A stretch of 64,000 bases of DNA from Capitulum mitella (lineage: Eukaryota > Arthropoda > Thecostraca > Pollicipedomorpha > Pollicipedidae): contig CP099841.1 in the NCBI GenBank assembly GCA_030062745.1, forward strand, positions 18,913,398-18,977,397. Direction: 5' to 3'. A model generated the notes under the pieces. That model searched no databases and had not been told where the DNA came from. It saw only the letters and a program-made list of their open reading frames with translations. Both the position numbers and the translations under genes were made by a program. Each line of letters opens with the position of its first letter. Position 1 is the first letter of the stretch. Of this stretch, positions 49,430 to 61,200 are shown in pieces.

Positions 49430-52400
49430 CCAGGCGGGTGCACAGAGCCTTCCGCGTCCAACCGGTAACCCTGCCGGAACTTTCGGCTGCCCTCCAGCGC
49501 ATGTCTAGTTCAAAAGTAAATTGAGACAACGGTATCACGACAGAGATGTTACAGATGACTCTCCCAGTCATCGGTCCTGAGCTCCTGCACATCATTGGTG
49601 ACTCAGTCACATCATGAGTATTGCCTACGGCATGGAAAATTGCCAGCGTCTCCCCAAGAAGGGCTGCAAACTCGATCCAGATAACTATAGACCAGTATCA
49701 ATTCTCCCAATTGCCGCTGAAGTAACGGAACGCATTATATGCGACCAGCTCATGACGTTTTTACTATATCACAACATTCTCTGCAGAGAACAGCACGGTT
49801 GTAGACCTGGACAGAGTCGGTAATGCTCGATGTCATCAGCCATTCAGTAGATAACATGGATTCCGGTCACATTTCATGCTTAATGACAGCTGACACCTCT
49901 AAGGCTTTTGATTCTGTTAAACACACCCGTTTGGTAGAAAAGTTAGGTTGGTACGGTATAGACACTCATTGTACGATCAGACACAGTGTTTGAAAACTGG
50001 CTCGCCGTCCGTTCTCAGCGCGTTCGAGGAGGACGAACGAGCGAGCCAGTCACTCACGGTGTGACCCAGGGATCTCGGATAGATTTTGTGCCTTTTATTT
50101 ACCAATGACTTACCATCTTATATTACAGACTGTAAAATTGTTATGTACGCTGACGACATCCAGTTCATCACCGTTACAATGCTAAAAATTTACCCAACCT
50201 TCAGTCATGCGACGAGGCAGGTTTGAAGATGGCGAGCGTGTGGTTTGCAGAGAACAGTCTACGCATCAGCCCAGCTAAAAACCGATGTCATGCTGGTCCG
50301 GGCGAGGCAGCGGCGCTCAAATGCAGTTTTTTCTGTGAACTTTGGGGGCGCCGTTGTTAATCCATCATCAGCTTTCTGTTTCTCCGTTCTCGGGCCACAT
50401 TTACTTCACCTAATCAACAGGTTATCACCATTTGTGTTCTCCCTTCCTCCTGGAAGATGGCCTCTGTCCTTCCTCTTCACAAATCAGGCCCGCGTGACAT
50501 CGCCAACAATTTTAGACCCATATTTATCTTACCTGCCCCGTAGAAGATATGTGAAAAGATCGTGTGCGCACAGTTGTCTTCTTATCTCGTTACCTATGAT
50601 CTTTCAGCTCCATCACAGAATGCAAATAGACCATGTCACTCGACGGAGGACGACCTGGTTGACGCTGTTGAGTGGATGGTGCGTCGATTAACGGTGGCCA
50701 CATCGTCGCCGTCACCTCGATTGACCTCAATCGAGCTTTTGGTAGTGTCAACCATGACGCCCTCCTGACCAAGCTCCAATGGTATGACATCGATACCAGG
50801 TGGTTCGAGAACTACCTGGCTGATCGACGGCAGATGGTGAGAGGTGACTCTCTATCCATTCCTCTCTCCCACGGTGTTCCGCATGAGTCCATTGTCGGTC
50901 CTATTTTCTTCAGCATCTTCACGAACGACCTTCCATTCTATTTGCCCCACGGACGTCTAGTATCAAATGCCGATGACACCCAGCTGCTAGACTTCGCACA
51001 TTCTGATCATTTATTCATCCTAAAATCCCGGCAAGAAGATACTCTCCTTGCCGTCAAATCCTGCTTTACATCCAACTCCTTGAAAATGAATCCATCCAAA
51101 ACAACCCTGCTCCTTGTCGACTCAGCCCATAACCTCAAGAAGACCTTATCCTCCCATCTTAACTTTGCCGGCCATGAACTAAACCTTTCTCCGTCCGTGA
51201 AGATGCTGGGGGTCACTATCGACAACTCCTTGTCGTGGGAGGAGCACATATCCAAGGTTACCAAAAAGCGCAACCCTATCCTGCTCTGTTTGTATAAGAT
51301 ACATCACCACCTTATGCCCGGGGTCCGGACACTCCTAATCCAGTCACATATTTCCCCCACATCCTTTACTGCCTTTCGGTCTGGGGCGGGGCCGCGTCGT
51401 GCCACCGTAGCAGAGTTCAGAGGATGGTGAACCTTTGGGCCAGGATCGTCTGCGGGGCTCGTAAGCGGGATTCCGTGTCGGCGACCTTGAGGGCGCTCCG
51501 CTGGCGCGCCGTACGTGACCTACTTGCGAGGCGCGACAGCATTGGTGTCTTCCGAACCCTGAACGACTCGCGTGCTCCCGTGGTGGCCCAGTCCCTGTGC
51601 ACTCCACGTATTGCTGTGTCTCAGAGTGCCAACCGCGCCTCGGCGGCCGGCGTCTTGGCGCCGCCGAGTACTGCACTGCAATGATTAGAGTCAAACAGCA
51701 ATACACGCATTGGAAAGATTCGTAAATAAACTGAACTGAACTGAACTGTTCTGAACTGAACTTTTAAGTTTTTAGGCATGACTGTTGGCTGTAATCGGAC
51801 GTGGGCCTCTGTGTGTGTGGTAGTGGTCGCTTTGGTAGTGCGTCGCTGTTATGCAACAATCAGTGGCCTGTCTAAGCTGCCTCTTCGTTTACCAGCGGAT
51901 GTCAAAAAGTTTCCTCTTGAAGCGACAGTGTTTCCCCATATTTTGTACTGTCTGACAAAATATGGCGGGTGTGGAGCAACCCTTCGCCACCGGCTGCAAA
52001 GGATTTCGAACCACGGTGCTCGCATTATGTTCTGCTCTAAAGGACACGATCATGTGTAACCGCTCTTGCAACAACTTAACTGGCCGGCCGGCCATTCATG
52101 ACCTAGTTTCCGAACTTGACATTCCCATGATCTACCGGGCGTTGCGCCACCCGCGCGCACCCGACGCTTTGCGGGACCGGGTAGTGTACCGGCGATGACG
52201 TGGCGGCCAGGGGCACCCGCAGGGTTCGGGCCGGCCCTCTGCGGCTTCCTCGCGTACGCATGGAGCTGGCTCGGAGGTATTTCACCTACCGGGCGGCTAC
52301 CGTGTGGAATCGGACCCCAGCTAATATTAGGGAGTCGGTGAGCGCTGGCGGTTGCCGGCGGACGGTGCAGGCGTGGCTCGGGTGTTAAGGTGAGCGGTAG

Positions 52401-52480
52401 CCTATTTCTAACCATGTGCCTCCGTTTTGACTGTTTTCTTTCACTGTGACTCCGCATCTATCCTGTAATTCAATGTATGA
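49430..52480 (+). mobile_element. Outer LINE remnant, split by a nested LINE
   Basis: Left part 49430-50343: TLPELSAAL, LDPDNYRPVSILP, RVRGGRTSEPVTHGVTQGS and an intact YADD active site at 50146-50157. Right part 51757-52480: KFLGMTVGCNRTW, PHILYCLTKYGG, then the tail RRYFTYRAATVWNRTP ending at about 52387. The two parts are consecutive pieces of one reverse transcriptase. Frameshifts and stops throughout; not active. Confidence 0.8.
50344..51756 (+). mobile_element. Inner LINE, 5'-truncated, with target-site duplication
   Basis: Starts inside the RT domain (SSWKMASVLPLHKSG), continues as a 252-codon ORF (50672-51430) with GVPHESIVGPIFF and thumb region, and ends with a C-terminal ORF (51424-51684) and an (ACTGA)n tail (about 51730-51756). 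The active-site YADD is NADD (50966-50977). The 8-base direct repeat TGAACTTT flanks it at 50336-50343 and 51757-51764. Confidence 0.8.
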
Positions 52481-52559
52481 CGCTCGGCTCGGAAAGTCAT
52501 TACATGGAGGCTAAACGAAATACATGATGATGATTAGGTTTGCGTGCGATACAAAGTTT

Positions 52560-52880
52560 CATTTCGGATCCCAAACCAACCGTGTAGACGCGGGCCCAAA
52601 ACTCAGGCTGGCGAGTATGCTCACATAGCCTATGTCGTTTTCTTCCAGCCGCAACCATCACCGTGTTAACTATTGCAACCAATACTTCCAATAGCTTTTC
52701 AGTGCCACTCCGGAGTTAAACACCACAACTGTATTGTCCATATGTTTGCCCTCCATTAAAATTGACATAAAACCTGCCGGGATAGTCTTCTGATTTCCCC
52801 TTGCAACAGAGAGCATTTTCGTTTTGACCGCTCAGTAGCCATGCTCGTACGCTGCTACGTGATAGTGATCGAATCACATT
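52560..52880 (-). repeat. Downstream flank of duplicated block B
   Basis: Partner of 33990-34330, same orientation, next to the last exon of the B copy just as in A. Confidence 0.75.
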
Positions 52881-53372
52881 GCAAATGACTGTAAGATGCC
52901 AGTTGCAGTTCTGTTTTAGATGCTATCGCTTGTGCAGGATCAAGTAATGACGCATTGCAAGTCCGTCTCGTTTCGGTAATATCCAAGCAATGCTCACTCT
53001 CAATGACATCACTGTTTGCTCAAGTCTATTTTTTAATGTGCGCGTGCTCGTCACGACTAAAGCGTGTGAAAAATATCCGAAGGCACACAACAATTTACAG
53101 AGACCAGGTGCAAAGCATCCGCACTCCGAACATGTCCAATCCTTCACGACGGACGCCATTCCTTTAGATTTCCGAAAACCTACACGTGCTCAGGAAAACC
53201 CCTCACAGCTTCGCTGTCAGCCAAGGCGTCTCGGCAGGCATCCGTGGCACATGCGCCAGAGCTAACGATGCGCAGACGGTGCCAGTCCGGTCTCTGCCGA
53301 CACCAGGTCTTCACAGGTGTTCAGTGGCTCCTCTGGCGGCGCCTCCCTCGAGGTCCTCCTGCTGGGCGAGCT

Positions 53373-54888
53373 TCAGCAGCTGCCGGGAATGCAGAGGGAC
53401 CTCTTGGCGTAGAAGCGCGTGCCGTGAAGGCATCGCTTCATGGTGGGCACGCCGTCCACGCAGTGGTAGTAGTAGCGGCATTTCGACGACGGGAACTTGC
53501 CATTCGGCTTCGGGCAGAAGTGGGACTCTGCAAAGGCAAGAAGACGTAGTGATACCGCATCGATAAGCAATCTTGGCACTCTTTGCAGCACCTTAGGGCT
53601 GGAAGAGAAAACATGACAGCAGGGGAGACAACAGAAGAAAAACTAACAATACATTCTTTCCCAGTCGGAACATCTTATTTATCATCCCATGACTTTGACT
53701 TTCGCTGGGAACATACCCGTTGACAAACAAAAACAAAAATTAAACTACATTTCTGCAATAGCGCTGTCGATCCGTCCTTGGGAAATATAAACATCGCTCC
53801 GGCGATGTTGCCTAAAAAAATCTTAACCCGGCTCTTGCCTCGCCACATTTAGAAGCTTTCGTGCACTTATGCTGGATGGTGTATATTAAGCGTCAGATGG
53901 CCCGGCTCTCAGGGCAGATTCCCACCATTGGATGGTCGGGCCTCAAGTTTCCGGATCATTGGGCCGATGCGGACCCGATACAATCTCTGTCTTACGTTCC
54001 CGACGTAAAGCATTTCGGGCAAACTTTGGAAACCAAAAATACATGTTCTTACACAAATATCGATCGCCGTCTTTAACGGCGCCAAAGTCAAGGTTCCTGT
54101 GCAGGGCCGAGCTCTTCGAACCCCGAGCGGGTGCCTTCTGACGTTCGGTCGAATCGTGCCCGTGCTGCTTCGACTCCGAGCCCCTCCCATGATGATTGGA
54201 CTTGAATCCACTTCGGTGCCGGTGCCTGGAGTCGCTGCCGTGATGGTGCTTGGACCTGGAAGCACTGCCGTGGTGATGCTTAGACTTGGAGTGAGTGGAG
54301 CGTTACGGATGGGGTATGGGCGTCGGCTTCGTCGGCCTCGCCGTCGTCTTTGTGGTCGGCTTGGAGGCGGGGCGCCACTCTGGCACGTTCCCGAGATAGT
54401 CGCACACCTCCAGGCGGGGACTGAAGGCCAGGCCAGCTTGGCAGGAGGCCGGGTAAGCCCTGCCGCCCTTACACTGGGAGTGCCTCTTTCAGTCGTAGGG
54501 GTTTGGCACTCTGAATAAAAAGGAAACATAAACCGCTTAAACCCCGGTCGCTAAAATAAGCCTGTTTCTCACTTACAATATTACCATACACATGATTGTT
54601 TAAAATGTTCTCACTAAAATAATTTTAGACTAGGACTCGCATACGAGAAATTCACCTCAATGCTCTTGACTTTCTTCATAATGCTAAATTGTGCTTTAAG
54701 TCCATTGCTCAACTGCAGTTGGTTCTGTTAACCAAGTTAATGGTTAAAAACGAACAATGCCAAAGTGAAGACAAAGCCATAGAACAATAATGCACTGACC
54801 CGCATGACAAAATGGCCTCGTTAAAGAGTTAAAGAGCAGCATTTACAGCAAGAAAGCACAGTGCAGCGGCAATGATAAGTTGTGTCAT
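53373..54888 (-). pseudogene. Chitin-binding gene B2, broken paralogue of the 3' end of gene A
   Basis: The last exon 53527-53373 is nearly identical to the last exon of A ([20 protein letters not shown]...). It stops right after the sixth Cys (PGSC) because an Arg CGA codon became TGA (53375-53373), losing the 37-residue tail of A. The upstream exon (5' edge at 54510) encodes QCKGGRAYPASCQAGLAFSP...EVCDYLG, but TGA (54491-54489) stands where the domain's second conserved Cys is expected (NPYD-stop-KRHSQC). A further TAA at 54305-54303 precedes a His/Ser-rich stretch. A candidate signal-peptide exon (MTQLIIAAALCFLA, 54888-54847, donor gtaaat) lies upstream, but its phase does not match the next exon. 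Probably a pseudogene unless the stops are assembly errors. Confidence 0.6.
54110..54302 (-). repeat. His/Ser/Lys-rich imperfect tandem repeat
   Basis: In the frame of the chitin-binding exon, after the TAA at 54303, the sequence reads SKSKHHHGSASRSKHHHGSD and continues with further H-R-S and K-Q-H-G-H variants at about 33-36 bp spacing. It is open for over 100 codons after the stop. If the TAA is an error or lies in an intron, this would be a metal-binding-like tail. Confidence 0.4.
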
Positions 54889-55297
54889 TGATGAAGAAGC
54901 TGAAAGCACAGAAGCATTGAAGATGGGACAAAATTTCGGAAAAGGTTGAACGAGATGAAAGTCACGCCACCGAAAAACTGAAGCCTTCCCCCAGGTACCA
55001 AACACATCCTTCCTGTAGCCACAGCACAAAGAGAAAAGCAAGATGGAAACATCACGAAAAGCAGTCATTTCTAACCTGCGTTTTCCAGATAGCATGCAGC
55101 ATCTCCAGGGAAGAAGGAACATGACGGTGTGGCGGATGCGCGGAGGAATGAACAGTGCTTTGAGTACGCTGTGAATGGTGCTTCTACAAACTATGTGCAA
55201 CGCCGGCGACGGTATACAGAAGGTGGTCCGTCGCCTGCGGAAAGGTTGGCGCTAGCTGGGGTCGGAGTCCGATGGGCGGGCGGGGATCTGGTCAGGT

Positions 55298-58200
55298 CTA
55301 GAGGTCGCAGCAGCCGGCCGACGCCGGCGCGTCGCACGCGTTCGTGCCGGTGTTGAAGTGCGTGCCGGACGGGCAGAACCGGATCGTGGCTTTACCATCT
55401 GCACATTGGAAGTATGTGCCGCAGTTGAGCGGGTTGGCATAGTAGCCGTCCCTTTTGGAGCACGGGATTGTGCAGGGCGGTGGTGGCGCCGTCGTGGTGG
55501 TGGTTGGCGTGGTGGTGGTGGTTGGCGTGGTGGTGGTAGTTGGCGTTGTGGTGGTGGTCGGCGTGGTGGTGGTAGTTGGCGTGGTGGTGGTGGTCGGCGT
55601 GGTGGTGGTAGTTGGCGTAGTAGTGGTGGTCGGTGTGGTGGTGGTTGGGGTTGTGGTGGTGGGTGTAGTGGTGGTGGTTGGCGTGGTGGTGGTGGTCGGC
55701 GTGGTGGTGGTAGTTGGCGTGGTAGTGGTGGTCGGTGTGGTGGTGGTTGGGGTTGTGGTGGTGGGTGTAGTGGTAGTGGTTGGCGTGGTGGTGGTGGTTG
55801 GCGTGGTGGTGGTAGTTGGCATTGTGGTGGTGGTCGGCGTGGTGGTGGTAGTTGGCGTGGTAGTGGTGGTCGGCGTGGTGGTGGTGGTTGGCGTGGTGGT
55901 AGTAGTTGGCGTGGTAGTGGTTGGCGTGGTGGTGGTGGGCGTGGTGGTGGTGGTTGGGGTGGTGGTGGTTGGCGTGGTGGTGGTTGGCTTGGTGGTAGAG
56001 GTCGCCGGATCGCAGTCCACATTGGAGGGGAGGTCGCACACTTCCTTGTCGGGGTTAAAGTACAGGCCAGATGGGCAGCTTTCTGGGTAGGCCTTTCCGT
56101 CGTGGCATTCATAGTAGCTGCTGCAGTTGTACTTGTTCGGCAGCCTAAAAATCCACACACAGAAAGAAAAGTGATTTCGGCGATCTAGGCAAGTGATTCA
56201 GCTGACAGAGCGCGTGATTTGGTAGCACATGATATGTGCCATCTCACGAGGAATAGAAAATCTTGTTGGGATATTAATCTGCCAATTATGGAAACAAAAG
56301 ACGCAGAAGAAACGTTTTGGCCATAACAAACAAAACATTATCTAAAAAAGAGTTAATTAGTTGTATAAAATCTCAAATATATCGACAAATGTATCTGTAG
56401 GGGCTAGAGGAAACTGAACACATGTTAACACGTGGTAATATTGTTTCCATTTTTCTGGCCGTGATATTTTGAAGAATGGCTCTTAAATACTCCTGGTTTT
56501 TACACTTTGTATACATTCAATTAACAAACGACCTTCAGTATACCAAGAAACACCGTGGTGCTTGGTAAATCAGTTCCAATCAAAAATATATCAGACTCAA
56601 CGTTTCGGCCAAGGACAATCGTCAAGACTTCTCTACAGTACATAGCATTCAAATGCTCATGGAAAAAAGGCGCGTGATGGACAGAAAAACTACCTCAACA
56701 CTGCAGACACTCAGAACCAAAGAATATAATTCAAAATCGAAGGAGCTAAAAATGCGCTTTGCACGTTTTTAGCGAATGAGATGTCATGCATGGCATCCTG
56801 GCTTCTAATCCTAATCCTGGCTTCGGTGATCGTTCGAAAAACAAAGATCGCGTCGAGGTGTTTGTGTTTGTGCGTGCGTGTGTGTGTGTAGAGGCTCGGA
56901 AACTCCTGCGCAGTTAGGAAAAGGGAGAAAAGAAGCATTTTGGTTCAATTCTTTCTAGTCAACGCCCATAGAATCAGCGTTAAATTTGAAAAAACTTGAG
57001 AGGGCGGGGGCGCGGCACTCCTTGCCATGGGCTCCGCCACGGGGGGACGGGGGATGCATACCCTCCGACCATCTGATTGAGGACATTACAACCCCCAGTA
57101 ACTGTCGAAGATAGGCTCCAAATTTATACCCGAAAAGCCTATGCTGCATTCGCTGGATATTGCAAGAACAAACACCTACTCTATTTGGCGTTTTCCCTTC
57201 CTGCCGTTGAATCTGGCACTTAATGGCAACTATAGTGACATTCAAAAATGATGCAGTACGAGGGAGGACTAAGCATAGGCATTTACATACTAGCGCTTGT
57301 GCGACGACTACAGGGTCAGAATGGACATAAGAGATGTCTTCAATAGCAACGTACTCGTATTTTGCGTATTATCCAATACTAAGAAATTAAAATGCTGTAA
57401 AATACCAAAGCTCGTGTTCTTATTTTTGCATCGTTTGCCAAAGATGGAACAGGAGGGTACGTACGGAGCCAAGAGGCAGCTTTCGGGGTAATCTACGAGT
57501 TGGCACCACCTCACCATTCGAGATCATTGCCCGTGACAGTGGCACCACAAGTAACGACTGCGCAACCAATCTTGCGCAGAACTACAGTAAATTCGTCCTG
57601 GCGGTCAAACTTTCCTCATTTTCCAAAACGAAACCTTAGCTGTCGGAAAACTTAAACGTAGGGACAGGAGTAGGTGTAGTAGTAGACGTAGGACAGGTTA
57701 GTTGGTCGGGTATTATTAGGTTTGGATATGCTTAAATGCATAGCTGCCAACAGACACCGATTCCACGTAATCTGGTTAGCGAGTGGTGGCTTTGTCAGCT
57801 GTCGTTGGTAAGGCCACGGTCAGGTGGCGTTTTCCTTCTGTGAGGTGAAACCAGTCACGTAGCCAGAATTTTCCCCAGAGTGAGGGGAATGCCAAACTTT
57901 GTTAAATGCCACTGGCATGTGACAGAATTTCTCGAAAAAAGTAGCTATTTCATGTAACTGACTTCATATTTAACACACACGAAAAGCATATCATGTTTGC
58001 TTTTGCAACATACATATGATCACTATTTCTTATTCCTGCGGAATCGCTCAATATCTAGTGTAGATGGCTTTGCTCGGGGGGGGGGGGCATGGCCCCATGC
58101 GCCGCCTTGGCTATGTACCTGGATGAAACCAACTAGTGTAATCCTGGCTTCGGTGATCTTGTCTCCCAACAGTTAAAGAATGTTAACATTTACTCTGTAT

Positions 58201-61200
58201 GACATTACATAGTTAATAATGAGTTGAAAATTAACGTTCTCCTCACCCCCAGACTCCGACTTTGGCAGATCTGGGTGAGATCTTGTTGGAACAATGATGG
58301 GAAGTGTCGGCGGTTTGAAACGAACGTTCGAAATCTGGGACAGTTGGCATTTTTTGATGAGATGGAATTGTGCGATGTTGTATCGTTCCCGTTGTACAGA
58401 TCATGCAGCATGATCACATGCAAGGCATTAGCAAACTTGTTTAATTTGTAATTTCCGAAATCGAATAGGGGATGATATTTGTCATTTTAATTGGGGGGTA
58501 TGATGGGGTGCCCCCATCATACCCCCCAATTAAAATGACGCGACGGAGCCCGTGCTCCATGCCCTCCGCTCTCCGCGCCCTTGTGTGTGTGTGTGTGTGT
58601 GCATGTGTGTGCATGTCCAAGCTAAGGGGCATCTAGTGCCCGAATGCACCAGCCGATCGCGACACAAGTGGCCCCATCGCGTGCAGCGACTTGGCAGACA
58701 GATTGTGGTGTAGGTTTCGAAGCGATTCGTGGTGTGCGGCACGTGGTTCGTGGTGTGCCATGTGACGCGAGCCGGACCTCTACGAAATTCAACTAACCAT
58801 GCGTACAGGTCAATCGTAATCACGTGGCAGGTCAGGGTACTGTTGACTCAAGACTTGGTGACAACATTGGTCCCACTTGCGGGTGTGTTCCTTTTTGGTT
58901 GGCACCCACGTGTGATCCACGTGACGATCCATAGGCATGTGTTTCAGTTTGGACTCGGAGACCTCTGAGTGCCGTCAGCAGTGACCTTGGCGGCTGAAAT
59001 TTGGTGGGTAGATGGACCAGCACTGAGACTATCCAACGGTACCCCATATGGTGGGTAAGGTGCACCGGGTCTCGTGAGCTTCTTTTTATACCTCTTTGTT
59101 TCTGACAGGACAATTTGTGGGACGCAAACAGTTCTGTCTGGTGCCGGGATGGCTTCGAGGTGCCCAAGATTAATATCCCGTCTTCACTGCCGCAAAACTA
59201 CCACCGCTGACATGCTGAAAATTGGCGGATAAGAGCACGGGAAAAACGCCATTCGGTACGTCTGGCTGTTTTGCACGCCAGTAGCTGCAGCCTGGTATGT
59301 GCAGGATGGACGTGCTGAGGTGTACCCTTTTGCCGTTCAGGTCTTAAGTTCGGGAATGGTTCATGCTGGAGGCAACACATTTTCTGGTGGGCTACAAAGT
59401 CACAAATGCCATGAAGGACAAGCAAGATTTAGACAGTCAGTGGCAAGATGCCTTCCATGTGAGAGTGCAACTGGTTGTACTTGGACCCTCCGTTTGCGGG
59501 AGGTTTGTGGTACATACATTAGTGCCTTTGTTTAGATAAAGGCAGTAAGCGGGTGCGTACGTCAAAGGTCTACGTGCGATACAGAACTTTAGTTTTGGCC
59601 CCAAACCGACCGTGTAACCCGTTGGTTGGTCTCTAGCACCACCCAGCAAGACACTGCGAACAATAAAAAGGGCCCAACTTTTTTCATGCCCAAAACAATG
59701 AGGGGTTCCCCTAGAACGAAAGCCTACGAGGGACACGACGAAACAGATATATATATTTACGGTTCAGGAATTATGCAGGTCACGAATAAGCCAACTATGA
59801 AAATATCCCCTCCCCAAAAAAAGACAACAAACCATGGAATCATGAGAGGGTAAGACAAACAGGATATAAGTTTGTGGTTGTGCGAACTAACGAATAGACC
59901 AACTCCAAGCGATACAAGCGAAGTTAGTCATATTATGCGCCAAGATGTCTGCGTGTTTAACTGCGGCCGGAGATTTCTGTTGTGTGGAGATTCCAGGGCT
60001 TTCAGGTCGCCGTTGTCTCTCGCTCTTGCCAGAATTTCGACTGCGAAATTGGTATTAGTGTCGCTGTGTTCCATGCCAGAATCGTTTATCAAATATGTGT
60101 TCGCCTAGGGATGTGTTTGCTCTTCGAAGTCTGGCATCCTCCAGGGGCTCGTTGTATCGATCCCTGATGTGACACGTTGTCTCTCCGACATGGAAAATCC
60201 AGGACAGCGACTGCATGTAACCTTATATATTACGTTTTCCGTGAACACATACCTTTTAAACCAATGACGCAAGTCCGGCACGTTCTCCTACCAACAGGAC
60301 ACGGGGTTCTCCAGAGCAGAACGTACCAAAAATGATTCCAGTATGAGTCCGCTTCTCCACGCTACCCTATCGTTGTTCAGACGGACCGAACATACGATCG
60401 AGCTCACCTGCCGACATAGTTTGTCATCGACGAAAGGAAGTTTCTTGTAAACGTAACTGATTTTGTTGTCCTTTCACGAAGACCTTACTGGGGTGGTCTA
60501 CAACTGCCATGATGACGCACCCGATGTGTGTGGTACCCATGTTGTAAGAAAAGAGCCATCATTTTCGCTAAACCCCTCTCGCTGGACTCCGCTTAACTTT
60601 AGTTCGGAGAACCACAAATATATATCTGTTCATCTCGCCCTCTTAAGATTTCATAATTTGTTGTTTTTTTTGGGGGGAGGGTCCTATCTTAGTTGGTCTG
60701 TTCATTAGCTGCGCAATTCGTGGACCATAAATATATATTTGTGTTCCGATGTCTATTATACGTTTTCGTTTTACAGAGACCCGTCATTGCTTCGGGCATG
60801 AATAAAGTTGGGCCCTTTCTATTGCTCGTAGCTCCTTGCTGTGTGACATTATATTCGTTGTTTTTGAATGTCTGCAGTACTGTGGTATCTTTTCTGTTTG
60901 CAACACGTCTTTTTCCACGTGCATTTGAATTTTAACTTCGTGCTCTAGCTTACTCCTGGCGATAGCCCCTGGCCGAAACGTTGAGTCTTATGTATCTTTG
61001 AAACTGGTTTAAATAACAACATAAATCATTCAAGATACCACTCTCCGGGTATACTGAAGGTAGTCTTTTCACTGGATGTAACGATGTAACATTAACCATT
61101 TTGAACGAAGGGTTTTCAACAAAACGCGCACAAATCGATCGTAACTAATCATTCGAAATGTACATGACATTGCAGCTGGTGTAAGCTCCATGCAGTGCCA

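Noticed and set aside
54489-54491. UGA at a Cys position as selenocysteine
   Set aside because: Cys-to-UGA is the classic signature, but the position is a structural disulfide Cys, other stops follow and no SECIS-like element was identified; nonsense or error is simpler.
55358-56188. Long plus-strand Gly-rich (276 codons) and Val-rich (211 codons) ORFs
   Set aside because: They are the complement of the Thr/Pro minisatellite of B1; triplet-like repeats keep several frames open. The minus-strand frame has true chitin-binding domains and splice sites.
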